A stretch of DNA of 64,000 nt from positions 149,650 through 213,649 of the forward strand of contig SVHG01000001.1 of assembly GCA_015055965.1 (NCBI GenBank), read 5' to 3'. How positions within the stretch are numbered: the stretch's first letter is position 1; every line of letters starts with the position of its first letter. Shown here one piece after another: positions 48,223 to 58,200 of this stretch. Under the pieces are notes generated by a model. The model did no database searches. It worked only from the letters and a program-made list of their open reading frames with translations, and was not told the DNA's origin. The position numbers were made by a program, and so were the translations under genes. Source of the DNA: Clostridiales bacterium (lineage in GTDB: Bacteria; Bacillota; Clostridia; Christensenellales; Borkfalkiaceae).

Positions 48223-48235
48223 GGTATCGTATACC
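48223..48235. promoter_or_regulatory. Operator-like palindrome
   Basis: GGTATCGTATACC, a 13-bp palindrome with 5-bp arms, lies at about +5 to +17 of the predicted binding-protein transcript, where a repressor would block transcription. Confidence 0.45.
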
Positions 48236-48246
48236 TTGTTATCTTT

Positions 48247-48275
48247 ATTATAGCACACTAAAAAGCCCTTTTCAA
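48247..48275 (-). promoter_or_regulatory. Promoter of the glycan-use operon
   Basis: Minus strand TTGAAA (48270-48275), 17 bp, TATAAT (48247-48252). Confidence 0.8.
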
Positions 48276-48337
48276 GAAGTAAATTTTTGTTTTTTATTAT
48301 TTTTTGTAAAAAAAGTAAAGAAAATCACACTAAATTA

Positions 48338-48366
48338 TTGACTATTTTGTTTTTTTCCATTATTAT
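48338..48366 (+). promoter_or_regulatory. Promoter of the first AraC gene
   Basis: TTGACT (48338-48343), 17 bp, TATTAT (48361-48366). The -10 box ends 7 bp before the ATG at 48373, so the transcript is probably leaderless. Confidence 0.6.
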
Positions 48367-48372
48367 ATAATT

Positions 48373-49305
48373 ATGGATAAGATAAACAACGTTAACTCCC
48401 CCTTTTTTGTTGGCAATAAAAACAAATGGTTTGCGCCCCGTGGATATTACGTGCATTCGTATAATAGCTTTGATATGACGGTGCATAGCCATAGCAGAAT
48501 AGAGATAATGTACGTTGCAACCGGGGAAATTCAAATTGAATACCAGCTTGACGATAACGAAATGGTTAAAACCACCATTTTGCCCAATAACTACGTTTTC
48601 GTTGACGCTAACGTTCCCCACAAAATTTGCATTAATAATATTTCTACCATGCTTTATAATATTGAGCTTTCCTTAAAGGACGCAGCTGATTATAATTTTT
48701 CTATTGCGGGTATATGTAATAAGGAAAGCCATGCAAATTCCTTTTTTAACCAAAAAAAGAGGGTTTTCGTATGCGCTGATAACGGCTTATTCTTACAAAA
48801 TATGCTACTTATTCAAAAATACATAGGCAACGATCTTAACACCTCTTCAGATACCTACTTGGATTATTTACTTTGCGCTATGATGCTACTGCTTGCAAAG
48901 CAATACGCAAGCTCTAAAAAGCAAGTTTCCGGTATTAGCTACATAAATACCGCGGTTAACTATATTTACGAAAACTATAACCGCGATATTACCTTAACCG
49001 ACTTAGCAAACGTTTGCAAGATTTCACCCAACTACCTTAACACATTATTTACTAAAAACTTTGGGCATACGGTTAAAGATTTTATGAACAAATACCGTAT
49101 TTCACGCGCAATGATTTTGCTTTCCGATACAAACCTACCCATAGATGAAATTAGAGCGCAAATTGGCTACCATAACAAAACGAGCTTTCACCAAAACTTC
49201 GTTAAACACGCGGGTATGCCTGCTAAAAAATTTCGCCAGCAATCCAGAAACTCAAACGTTGCAAAAACGCACTCAAGCTCTGTAAACTCTTATTGGAACT
49301 TATAA
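48373..49305 (+). CDS. AraC-family regulator 1, divergent from the transporter operon
   Basis: 310 residues. N-terminal cupin-like sensor (FDMTVHSHSRIEIMYVATG, with DANVPHKICI as the second cupin motif). C-terminal double helix-turn-helix: DITLTDLANVCKISPNYLNT and DEIRAQIGYHNKTSFHQNFV followed by GMPAKKFRQQ. It is divergent from the solute-binding protein gene with 173 bp between, so it is the likely activator of that operon, responding to a sugar. Confidence 0.9.
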   Translation: MDKINNVNSPFFVGNKNKWFAPRGYYVHSYNSFDMTVHSHSRIEIMYVATGEIQIEYQLDDNEMVKTTILPNNYVFVDANVPHKICINNISTMLYNIELSLKDAADYNFSIAGICNKESHANSFFNQKKRVFVCADNGLFLQNMLLIQKYIGNDLNTSSDTYLDYLLCAMMLLLAKQYASSKKQVSGISYINTAVNYIYENYNRDITLTDLANVCKISPNYLNTLFTKNFGHTVKDFMNKYRISRAMILLSDTNLPIDEIRAQIGYHNKTSFHQNFVKHAGMPAKKFRQQSRNSNVAKTHSSSVNSYWNL

Positions 49306-49337
49306 TTTTTTAAGGCTAAAATTAACTTTATAATAAC

Positions 49338-49374
49338 GAAAACGGCAAGAAACTAATTTCTTGCCGTTTTTTTG
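49338..49374 (+). terminator. Terminator after AraC 1
   Basis: AAAACGGCAAGAAA / TTTCTTGCCGTTTT perfect stem followed by T-run. Confidence 0.85.
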
Positions 49375-49397
49375 TTTTTCTATAATATTTTTCTACT

Positions 49398-49432
49398 AAA
49401 AACCCCTTATATAAGTCGATTAACGTTACTTT
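49398..49432 (+). repeat. 36 bp dispersed element, copy 15
   Basis: AAAAA arm, core TATATAAGTCGATTAACG, TTACTTT arm, in the spacer between convergent AraC genes, 91 bp from copy 16 in the same orientation. Confidence 0.75.
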
Positions 49433-49488
49433 AGAGTTAAAAATAAGCCCTAAAACACCCTTTTTTAATAAAAATAAAGGTTTTTACT

Positions 49489-49524
49489 AAAAAGTTCTCG
49501 TATAAGTCGATTAACGGTGATTTA
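49489..49524 (+). repeat. 36 bp dispersed element, copy 16
   Basis: AAAAAG arm, core CGTATAAGTCGATTAACGG, TGATTTA arm ending on the stop codon of the leftward AraC gene (49522-49524). Confidence 0.77.
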
Positions 49525-50406
49525 CAATAAATCTTCTTCCGTTTTAGACTTTCTGTAAGCCATAGGGGAAAGCCCCGTTTTCGTTTTAAAAATATCTGAA
49601 AAATAATACGCATCCACAAAGCCCAACGCTTCGCTTATTTCCTGCACTCGCATACCCGTTGATAAAAGCAATTGCTTCGCTATAACGATTTTTCTATCCA
49701 GCAAATACTTGTAAGGGGTAACGCCGTAATATTTTTTAAATTCCCTTGTCATTTGAGATTTAGAAAAGTTAATTTCTTTAGCAATTTCTTCCACGGTAAT
49801 TTTTCTGTAAATAGAATTATCTAACGCTTCCTTAACCAAGTTTGCAACGTAAGAGGTTTCTTGCTTACGCTCTGCCTTTTCTGCAAGAGTTAAAATAATT
49901 TTAAAAATAATTTCGGAAACCTTAATGTAAACCTGCTCGTTATCTGAATTTTGCTCTGCCACCTCTAAAAGCTCATCAAAATACCTTTCGCAACCGGAAT
50001 TAGGAAAAACGACCTTTCCCGAATGGCCGTAAGCAACCAAGATGTCAGAAAAAATACTGCTAAAAAAGTTTATCCAAACCTTTTCGTAAGGCTCTTTTTT
50101 ATCTGAGCCATACTTATGACCGCTACCGGGCTGTAAGATGTAAACACAGTCACTTTCTACCTGATAATCCTTACCACCGCATTGAATATAACCTTTACCC
50201 GATTTTACGTATTCGAAAACGAAGTAATCGTTGTGCTTGCGTTCTATATAATAGTCCTTATCCTTGTGGGTTATACCAATCATCTCCACCCTTAACGGGC
50301 GCTTCTTTTCCGCATCGTAAGTAAAAAACACTATTTCTTCGTGATCGGTGCTTCCGTACATTATATTTTTTTTTGGGTCTATTCGCTTTTCCCCGTAATG
50401 TTGCAT
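49522..50406 (-). CDS. AraC-family regulator 2, divergent from GH31
   Basis: 294 residues. N-terminal cupin sensor (YFVFEYVKSGKGYIQCGGK and ILQPGSGHKYG). C-terminal HTH pair: ITVEEIAKEINFSKSQMTRE and VQEISEALGFVDAYYFSDIF followed by GLSPMAYRKS. Its promoter overlaps that of the divergent GH31 gene, so it probably controls the GH31/surface-protein pair and itself. Confidence 0.9.
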   Translation of the reverse strand: MQHYGEKRIDPKKNIMYGSTDHEEIVFFTYDAEKKRPLRVEMIGITHKDKDYYIERKHNDYFVFEYVKSGKGYIQCGGKDYQVESDCVYILQPGSGHKYGSDKKEPYEKVWINFFSSIFSDILVAYGHSGKVVFPNSGCERYFDELLEVAEQNSDNEQVYIKVSEIIFKIILTLAEKAERKQETSYVANLVKEALDNSIYRKITVEEIAKEINFSKSQMTREFKKYYGVTPYKYLLDRKIVIAKQLLLSTGMRVQEISEALGFVDAYYFSDIFKTKTGLSPMAYRKSKTEEDLL

Positions 50407-50477
50407 TTACTAATCCCCTTTACCTCTTTTTAAGTTAAAAATGCTACGAATCCTAATCTTCGTTACCTTTTTACCAA

Positions 50478-50505
50478 TTGTTTAAAGTTGTATTTGAATT
50501 ATAAT
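50478..50505 (+). promoter_or_regulatory. Rightward promoter of the GH31 gene
   Basis: TTGTTT (50478-50483), 16 bp, TATAAT (50500-50505). Its -10 box overlaps that of the leftward AraC promoter. Confidence 0.55.
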
Positions 50506-50526
50506 ATAATTGTAAAGTTTTGTCAA
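50498..50526 (-). promoter_or_regulatory. Leftward promoter of AraC 2
   Basis: TTGACA (50521-50526), 17 bp, TATAAT (50498-50503) on the minus strand: perfect consensus. Confidence 0.82.
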
Positions 50527-50595
50527 CGTTTTTTTTAGATGTTTCTTTTTCGGTAATTTTTTAATTAAACCGTTGACTTGTTAAGGAGGAATTTT

Positions 50596-53500
50596 ATGAA
50601 AAAAATCATTACCTCACGTCTTATGAAAATACTTGCTTTAACGGCTATGCTTTGCTTAACTCTTTCGTTAAGTATTGCGTGCGGAACAGGCGGTGGCGAA
50701 TCTACCTCAACGCCCGAAGAAAGTGTTTCTATTCAAGACTCTTCTCGCCCCAATTCTTCAACCGATACGGGCAACTCTTCAAGCCCTGAAGATAGCTCTG
50801 GCGGTGGCGAAAACGAGCCTACTAAAGGCGTTACCTCTATTCTTGTTGGTTCTGTTCGCGTACAGCTTCTTTCAGATACCGTTGTAAGAATAGAGGATAA
50901 ATACGAAAAGGGTTATGAGGACCGCCCCAGCTACATAGTTCAAAACAGAACTAACTGGTACGAGGTGGACTACACCACTAAGTCCAACGGTAGCGAATTA
51001 ATTATTTGCACCAAGAACTACAACGTTCACCTTTTAAGAACGGGTACTGCTGCGGACGCTTACATAACCGCGCCGGACGGCGAATTACTTTGGGATTACA
51101 GCGCAGGCGATACGGGCACTAACGTATACCTACCCAGCCCTTCGGACGAATTAGACAGCTGGTATTTCACAGATAGCCCCAGAGTTATTCCTTCCGAATA
51201 CGGCTACACACCCACCGATTCTAATTTACCCTTACAGGGTTGGGATTTCAGTAGCGAAGCAACCGATATATTCGTATTCTTACCACAAGGTAACTACACG
51301 CAATTCTGCGACGACTATATCAAGGTTACCGGCGAAGCTGAAATGACTCCCCTACAAATGCTTGGTTATTGGGATTCACGCTGGTACGCTTACAGCGCAG
51401 AAACTGCTTTACAGCAAATTCAAGATTACACCGATAAGGGCTACAGCATTGACGTTTTAGTTATAGATACGGACTGGCGTGTAGGCGCATCCTTAGGCTA
51501 TCAGATTAACGAAGAGCTTTTCCCCGATATGGCGGAATTTTTAGAAAAATGTGAAGAGCTAAACATTGATATAGCCTTTAACGATCACCCAGAGCCCGTT
51601 AAGGGAACCACCAACGGTCTTGATAAGGCGGAAGTAGAATACAGAAGCAACGAGCTTACTCTTTTACTTTCTATGGGGCTTGACTACTGGTGGTACGACA
51701 GAAACTGGAGCGTTTGCTTAAATTCAGCAGATCCCGATATTTCCGTTTTCGCATTCGGTATGTACGCATATCAATGGATTACCAGAGATCACTTAGAAAG
51801 CATTACGGATATTAACGAATATGCAAAGCGCGCCCTTATTATGGGTAACGTAGACGGTTGCTTGCACGGAAAATGGAACTACGCTTCAGATTTATCCGCT
51901 CACCGCTACTCTATTCAATGGACGGGCGACATTGGCGCTGATACGGCAGCTTTATCACAAGAAATTTACGCTGCAGTATTCGGTGGCGCAGAGGTTGGTC
52001 TTCCCTATATGTCATCAGACATAGGCGGACACACCCAAGCAGTTACCAACGATATGTACGTTCGTTGGATTCAGTACGGCGCGTTATCTACCATTTGCCG
52101 TGTTCACTGTACTACCGCTTCTTATATTAACGGACAGGAAGGCCGTATGCCTTGGCTATTCGGCGAAACGGCGGAAGAGGTTGCTAAGGCTTACGTTGGT
52201 ATGCGTTACAGACTGCTTCCCCTATACTACCACCTATCAAGGGAAAACTACGATACCGGTCTTCCCATTATGAGAAGATTAGACATACTTTACCCCGACT
52301 ACGTTGAAGCAAGCGCAAACGACCAGTATTTACTTGGCGATTATCTTTTAGTTGCGCCCATTGACGAAGCAACCGTTCGTTCTAATATTCCCGATAGCCT
52401 ATTCACTCACGAAGAAAACGGCGTTCAAGTACCCGGCTTAAAGGCTGAATATTTCAACAACGCTACTTGGTCCGGAACACCTTCTAAGACTAAGATTGAT
52501 AAAAACGTTAACTTTAACTGGGAAACCCGCGGTCCTGCAGGCGTAGGCGTTGGTACGGATAACTTCTCCGTTAAGTGGACGGGCAAGATAACCATTGGCG
52601 ACGTTCCCGTTGCTCTTTCATTCTTCGCAGACGATACCGTTATCGTTTACCTAGACGGCAAGATGGTTATTAACGGCTCCGGCGTTTACGATACATACCT
52701 TTCTACCGACCTATTAGCGGCTAACAGCGTTCACGATATAGAAATACGTTACGCAGAGTTTGGTGGCGGAGCTCACATTTACACCTACTACGTTGAACAA
52801 CAGGTTGCAGCAACCAAGAACACCAGAACGGTATTTATTCCCGACGGAACTTGGATTGACGTTTGGTCCGGCGAACGCTACGTTGGCCCTGCTACCTACA
52901 CCGTTGCTCACGAATTAAAGACTTCACCCATATTCGTTCGCGAAGGCGCTTTAATAGTTCTTGCGCCCGATATGAAGAACACCCACGAAAAGGATTGGAG
53001 CGAATTAGTATTAGACGTATATCCCTCTAAAAACTTCAGCGCTCAAACCACTCTTTATGAGGACGATACCGAAACTGTAGCTTACAAGCACGGCGAATCA
53101 CGTTCTACCGATATTACTATGGAATACGACGTTGACGCCAACAAGCTTATTATTAACGTTGGCGCGGCTAAGGGCGCGTTCTCCGGAAAGCTTGCATTTG
53201 AAAACAGAAAATGGAATTTACGCATTCACACCAATCCCGGTTGGGGCGAATTATTCCGCGCTAAGGTTAACGGTCAAACTGTAAGCCTATCTCTTCTTGC
53301 TCAGTCAAGCAAGGCAATCCCCTTCGCGTTTGAAGGCGGTTCACCCGACGGCGATATTTACACCCTATCATTTGATAGCGAGGTTTACGAATCTTACGTT
53401 ATAGAGCTTTACTACGATAGCGCAGTTGATTCACAAATTAACGAAGCTTACGATAGAGGGGAGGTTGAATTTAACGTTAAGGTTGAAGAATCAGGCTCTG

Positions 53501-55071
53501 CTATTAACCTAGACCAAGAAGGGGTATTCGACTGGATTTCTTACGGCGAAGAAAACGCAGACGCTTATATTCGTAAAGAAGGCGGTAACGCGTTCACCGT
53601 TTCTAAGTCTTACGATCTAAACTGGGCTTCATACGACAACTTCTTTACCAAATACTTTAACGAAGGCGATCAGTCACGCGGATCAATTTCTTCACAAAAG
53701 GATTTTGAATTCCAATTAAACGTAACCAAGGCTTCTTACTACGTTATTTACCTTGGCGGTTACCAAGCTACTGCAAAGCTTAGCGTAAGAGACCGCGCAG
53801 GTAACGTTGAAACGAGCGTATTCGGTAATATTAACGGTCAATTCTTAAGAAGAGTAGTTATTGAAGTTCCCAAGAACTGTAACGGAACTCTATACGTAAC
53901 CTACTCTGCTTTAGCAACTGAGCCCGTTGGAACGGGTACTTCTACCTACCTAACCTTACTTGCCGTTATCGCTGCAGACGAAATCCCCGCAGAAGAAGAA
54001 TTCGTTGCAAATAGCGTTAGCGCAAGCGCAACCGTTACTAACGTACCCTCTAGCGTATGCTTAAGTGAAGCAGGCGCATCGTTAGGTGAAGCAACCCTTG
54101 ACTGGAGACAGTTTGGTGACGACGGCGGTGTTACCCCCGTTCAAAAGATTAACGGTAACATCATCAATAGCGTATCGTTTAGAACACCCGGTATCTTTAG
54201 CGATTACCAAAGCAGACTTTCTTACTACGACGGCTTAGAACTTGGCGCTCACACCGGAACTACCAAGGGAACTTGTACCCCCGGTCTTATAACTATTAAC
54301 CTTGACGTAACGACCGATACCAAGCACGTTATTCTTTACACCGGCGCTTGGAAGGCTACCAACACCGTTGAAGTTTACAATAGAGCGGGCGAATTAATTG
54401 CTCAAAGCGAATCGTTCACGGCAGGCTCTAGCGCAGTAAACAAGGTTGTAACCATAGCCCTTGAGGTAACCAAGAATGATTCAATAGTAATATTCATTCG
54501 TTCATCTAACGAAAACGGCGGTAACGTTTCTCTTGCGGGTATTGCAATAACGGGCGAATACGCTCAAGACGCAACCGCAAGCTTAAGCTCTTCAACAGAG
54601 ATCGTAAGCGGAGAAGTAGATTTATCTTCTTACAGCGATTGGCACCACGTTGGCGCGCTTGACGAAAAGGCAGATGCAGACGTGATTAAGGGCGTTCGCT
54701 ATAACCAATATGCAGTTTACGAAAATTACGCAGCCGCTATTTCTTATACTAACGGCGCAAACGGCTCTGCAGAGGGCTTAACCAACGGCGTTGTATTCGA
54801 TTACTTTATAGCAGAAATCGCAGTTGATGAAAACACCCAAGAAATAGTTTTATACGCAACGGTAAACACTGCAACGGCAGCTATTACCGTTCTTGATGAA
54901 AACGGAAGAACACTTCTTACCTCTAACGAACACGTTTCATCCTCTGGCAGACAAAGCATCAAGATTACGCTATCCGTAGAAGCGTTATCTGCTCAAACCC
55001 TAACCCTAGTTTACTACAAAGGCGGTTCAGGTAGCGGTAGCGCAGGTCTTGCAGCAATTGCAGTAAATTAA
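50596..55071 (+). CDS. Secreted GH31 glycosidase with PA14 insert and three binding modules
   Basis: 1491 residues from ATG 50596 (AGGAGG upstream; an in-frame TTG at 50578 precedes the site). Lipobox SIAC (Cys 29) and a Ser/Pro linker. The GH31 barrel shows MLGYWDSRWYAYS, VLVIDTDWR, DYWWYDRNW with candidate nucleophile Asp ~368, and QWTGDIGADT with candidate acid/base Asp ~445. A PA14 domain is inserted at ~608-738 (LKAEYFNNATWSG, FFADDTVIVYLDG). After ~957 come three ~170-residue modules with 'LGGYQAT' or 'YTGAWKAT' strands, related to those of the next gene. Surface-bound alpha-glycoside hydrolysis is likely; exact linkage unknown. Confidence 0.9.
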   Translation: MKKIITSRLMKILALTAMLCLTLSLSIACGTGGGESTSTPEESVSIQDSSRPNSSTDTGNSSSPEDSSGGGENEPTKGVTSILVGSVRVQLLSDTVVRIEDKYEKGYEDRPSYIVQNRTNWYEVDYTTKSNGSELIICTKNYNVHLLRTGTAADAYITAPDGELLWDYSAGDTGTNVYLPSPSDELDSWYFTDSPRVIPSEYGYTPTDSNLPLQGWDFSSEATDIFVFLPQGNYTQFCDDYIKVTGEAEMTPLQMLGYWDSRWYAYSAETALQQIQDYTDKGYSIDVLVIDTDWRVGASLGYQINEELFPDMAEFLEKCEELNIDIAFNDHPEPVKGTTNGLDKAEVEYRSNELTLLLSMGLDYWWYDRNWSVCLNSADPDISVFAFGMYAYQWITRDHLESITDINEYAKRALIMGNVDGCLHGKWNYASDLSAHRYSIQWTGDIGADTAALSQEIYAAVFGGAEVGLPYMSSDIGGHTQAVTNDMYVRWIQYGALSTICRVHCTTASYINGQEGRMPWLFGETAEEVAKAYVGMRYRLLPLYYHLSRENYDTGLPIMRRLDILYPDYVEASANDQYLLGDYLLVAPIDEATVRSNIPDSLFTHEENGVQVPGLKAEYFNNATWSGTPSKTKIDKNVNFNWETRGPAGVGVGTDNFSVKWTGKITIGDVPVALSFFADDTVIVYLDGKMVINGSGVYDTYLSTDLLAANSVHDIEIRYAEFGGGAHIYTYYVEQQVAATKNTRTVFIPDGTWIDVWSGERYVGPATYTVAHELKTSPIFVREGALIVLAPDMKNTHEKDWSELVLDVYPSKNFSAQTTLYEDDTETVAYKHGESRSTDITMEYDVDANKLIINVGAAKGAFSGKLAFENRKWNLRIHTNPGWGELFRAKVNGQTVSLSLLAQSSKAIPFAFEGGSPDGDIYTLSFDSEVYESYVIELYYDSAVDSQINEAYDRGEVEFNVKVEESGSAINLDQEGVFDWISYGEENADAYIRKEGGNAFTVSKSYDLNWASYDNFFTKYFNEGDQSRGSISSQKDFEFQLNVTKASYYVIYLGGYQATAKLSVRDRAGNVETSVFGNINGQFLRRVVIEVPKNCNGTLYVTYSALATEPVGTGTSTYLTLLAVIAADEIPAEEEFVANSVSASATVTNVPSSVCLSEAGASLGEATLDWRQFGDDGGVTPVQKINGNIINSVSFRTPGIFSDYQSRLSYYDGLELGAHTGTTKGTCTPGLITINLDVTTDTKHVILYTGAWKATNTVEVYNRAGELIAQSESFTAGSSAVNKVVTIALEVTKNDSIVIFIRSSNENGGNVSLAGIAITGEYAQDATASLSSSTEIVSGEVDLSSYSDWHHVGALDEKADADVIKGVRYNQYAVYENYAAAISYTNGANGSAEGLTNGVVFDYFIAEIAVDENTQEIVLYATVNTATAAITVLDENGRTLLTSNEHVSSSGRQSIKITLSVEALSAQTLTLVYYKGGSGSGSAGLAAIAVN

Positions 55072-55104
55072 TAGCTTACAACCAAAAACAAATCAGCTCA
55101 CAAA

Positions 55105-55134
55105 TTCTCACGCTCTAGCATTAGGGCGTGAGAA
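55105..55134. other. Hairpin between GH31 and the modular lipoprotein gene
   Basis: TTCTCACGC / GCGTGAGAA stem without a T-run afterwards (AAAAACC follows). It could stabilise the GH31 mRNA end or separate expression of two co-transcribed genes. Confidence 0.5.
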
Positions 55135-55202
55135 AAAACCTTATTACAGTAACTTAAATTAGATAAAAAAACGGCGTTAGCCGAATAAATAAGGGGTTTT
55201 TT

Positions 55203-58200
55203 ATGAAAACGTTCAAAAAACTTGCAACATTATTACTCCTGATTATCCTAGTTTGCGCAGTATCTGCTTGCTTGCCCGATTTATCAAAGCTAAGCAGCTC
55301 TTCGCTTTCAGGGGAAATCACCGATTCTTCTATTCCTGAAGATAGCAGTATAGAAGAAATTACTTACGAATACTCACTTAACCTCACCTCTTTCTCTATC
55401 GACGTTGGTCAAAGCAGAACGTTAAGAGTTATCGTTGAACCCGAAAAGGAAATCGAGGTTCAATGGGCTTCTGATAACGACGCTATTGCAACCGTTGAAG
55501 ATGGCGTTGTTCTTGGCGTTGCAGAGGGTACTACCCTTATTAAGGCAACCGTAGACGGCCAAGTTTTAGAATGCGCGGTAACCGTAAACGCATTACCTAT
55601 CGTTTACGAATATGCGCTTGATAAAACTGCAGAGGAATTAGTTATTGGTGACACACTTCAGCTTAACGTTGTAGTAACTCCCGCAACCGAAGAAGCTTTT
55701 GACGTTGTTTGGAATTCTACCGCAGGTAGCGTTGCAAAGGTAGAAAACGGCTTAGTAACCGCTCTTTCTGCAGGTACTACCACTATTACCGCTTTAGTTG
55801 AAGAACAGCTTCTTTCTTGTGAAGTCACCGTAACCTCACCCGTTAAAGCAACCTCTACCGTTGTTGAACGCGCAGACGCTAACCTTTCTGATAACCACGA
55901 AAGCTTAGACACGCTTTATTGGGAACACTATTCAGCTGACGGCGAACGCCATAAATTATTTGCTGAAGACTTAGTTGTAACCGATTTATTTGAAGTTTGT
56001 GGCGACTTTAACTTCTGGGATTACAAGATTCCCCTATCTTATAACGATAGCGTAGTAAATCTTGCATACTCACGCAATACCAACGGTAAACACACTCCTC
56101 ACGCTCAAGAAGCTACCATTTCATTTAAGGTTGCTATTGATTCAAGCGTTAAGGCAATCCGTTTATACTCAGGCGCATGGAATGCAACCAATAACATTAC
56201 CCTTGAATGGGACGGCGTAGTTGTTGCAACCGCAGAATCCTTTACTGCCGGTGGCGACTCTCTTGCAAGAGAAGTAACCTTCTTCCTTGAAGAAATTGAT
56301 CCTTCTATTACAGAGCTTACCGTTAAGGTAACCGCATCACCCTCAAGCGGTAACGTTTCCGTTCCTGCAATCGTTATTTTAGGTAACGCGCCCGCAAAAC
56401 AATCTAACGTAACCGTAAACTACAGCAAAACCGAAATGCCCAACCTAGTTGAAGGCAACCCCGCAAACGAATATTTCCTAACCGAGCTTGGTACTCAAGA
56501 CTGGATTTACCTTAACAAGCACGAGGTAGAAAGAATGAACGGCGGTAACATGATTTTAGTTGATACTCTTGAAGTTGAAGGAAATAACTCATTTGACGAT
56601 TACAAGGGTAACTTCTCTTGGTCAAACGGTACTACTAACGCCCTTTCTTCTGGCATTAACAACGACGGTCAGTTTGGCGCATGGGCAAGCGTAAGCACCA
56701 AGATTAACGCAGAAACTAACCACGTATACTTCTGGGTTGGAGGCTATTCCAGCACCTACTACTTTGAATTATACGATTCACAAGGCAACCTTCTAGTAAG
56801 CGAATTATTACACGAAGAAGAAGGTGGCGTAACCCACTCATTCATGATTGATTTAGCAGTTGCTACCGCAGTTGAAGATACTCTAATGCTTAATATCTAC
56901 CGCACCGGCGGAGCTAACTGTTCAGTTGCAGCGCTTGCAGTTCACAAATACGTTGATTACAGCTACTCTTTAGCTCAAAGCGAAATAGAGCTTCAAGCAG
57001 GCACTACTTGGGAAAGATTACAAGCTATTGCAACTCCCGATAGAAGATTTGCAGTTTCTTACCAAAGCTTAAACGAAGATATCGCAACCGTTGACGCTAA
57101 CGGCGTTATCACCGGCGTAAGCGAAGGTCAAGCAACCGTTAAGGTTCTAATCGACGGCGAAGAGGTTGGCTTAACGGCTACCGTAACCGTAACCCCCGCT
57201 CCTATTGAATACGAATACGAGCTTTCTGCAGTAGAAGCTAAGCTAATTCCCGGTCAGGAAATGGATTTATCAGTAATTATTACCCCCACTCCCACCGAAG
57301 CTCCCGCAATCGTTTGGAACAGCAGCGCTTCAGACGTAGTAAGCGTAGATAACGGTCATTTAGTAGCCTTAAAGGATGGCGAAGCAACTATTACCGCTTT
57401 AGTAGAAGGCAACGAGCTTGCTTGCGTTGTTACCGTTAAAACCGTTGCAACCGCAACCGTTACCACCACCGAAAATAATCCCGCTCTTGTAAACCTTTCT
57501 TATAACGACGCTACCTTAGATACCATTTATTGGGAACACTACTCCGGTACGACCGTAAACGGCTCACTTGTTGGCGACGATATTATCGACTTAGTTCCCG
57601 GCGGAAGCCAGTTTGGCGACTTCGGTATTGGCTTTAACTGGTTTAACGGTAGAGGTCAAAGAGTTGATAAGAATACCCACAACGGTAGCCACACCAGCGG
57701 AACTCACCTTCTTGAAGCTCAAATTCAGGTTACCCCCGACGTGAAGGCAATCCGCGTTTACGTAGGCGCATGGAGAGCAACCAACACCCTATCTGTTCTT
57801 TATAACGGCGTTGTTCTTGCAACCGCAGAAGCATTCAGCGCAGACTGGACCTCACAGGCAAGAGAAATCACCTTTAACCTAGACGTTAAGGAAGCAACTA
57901 CCCTAACTCTTAAGGCAGAAGGCTCTAACGTAGAAGGCAATATTTCACTTAACGCAATAACCGTTCTTGGTAACGCTAATAAGCCTGCTCCCGCAGTAAG
58001 CTTATCTATGGAAAAGACCTCTTTAATCGGTCAAGAAAAGAACGTTAACTTAACCGAAATAGGTAATTTAGACTGGTTCTATCCCGAAACCGACTACGTT
58101 GGCGGAGATCCTTGGGATCCCGATCAGAAGAAGAATGCAGACTATATTGATGCAAGCGCGTTCTCTATGAGCTTCTACAATTGGTTTGGCGACTTCGGAT

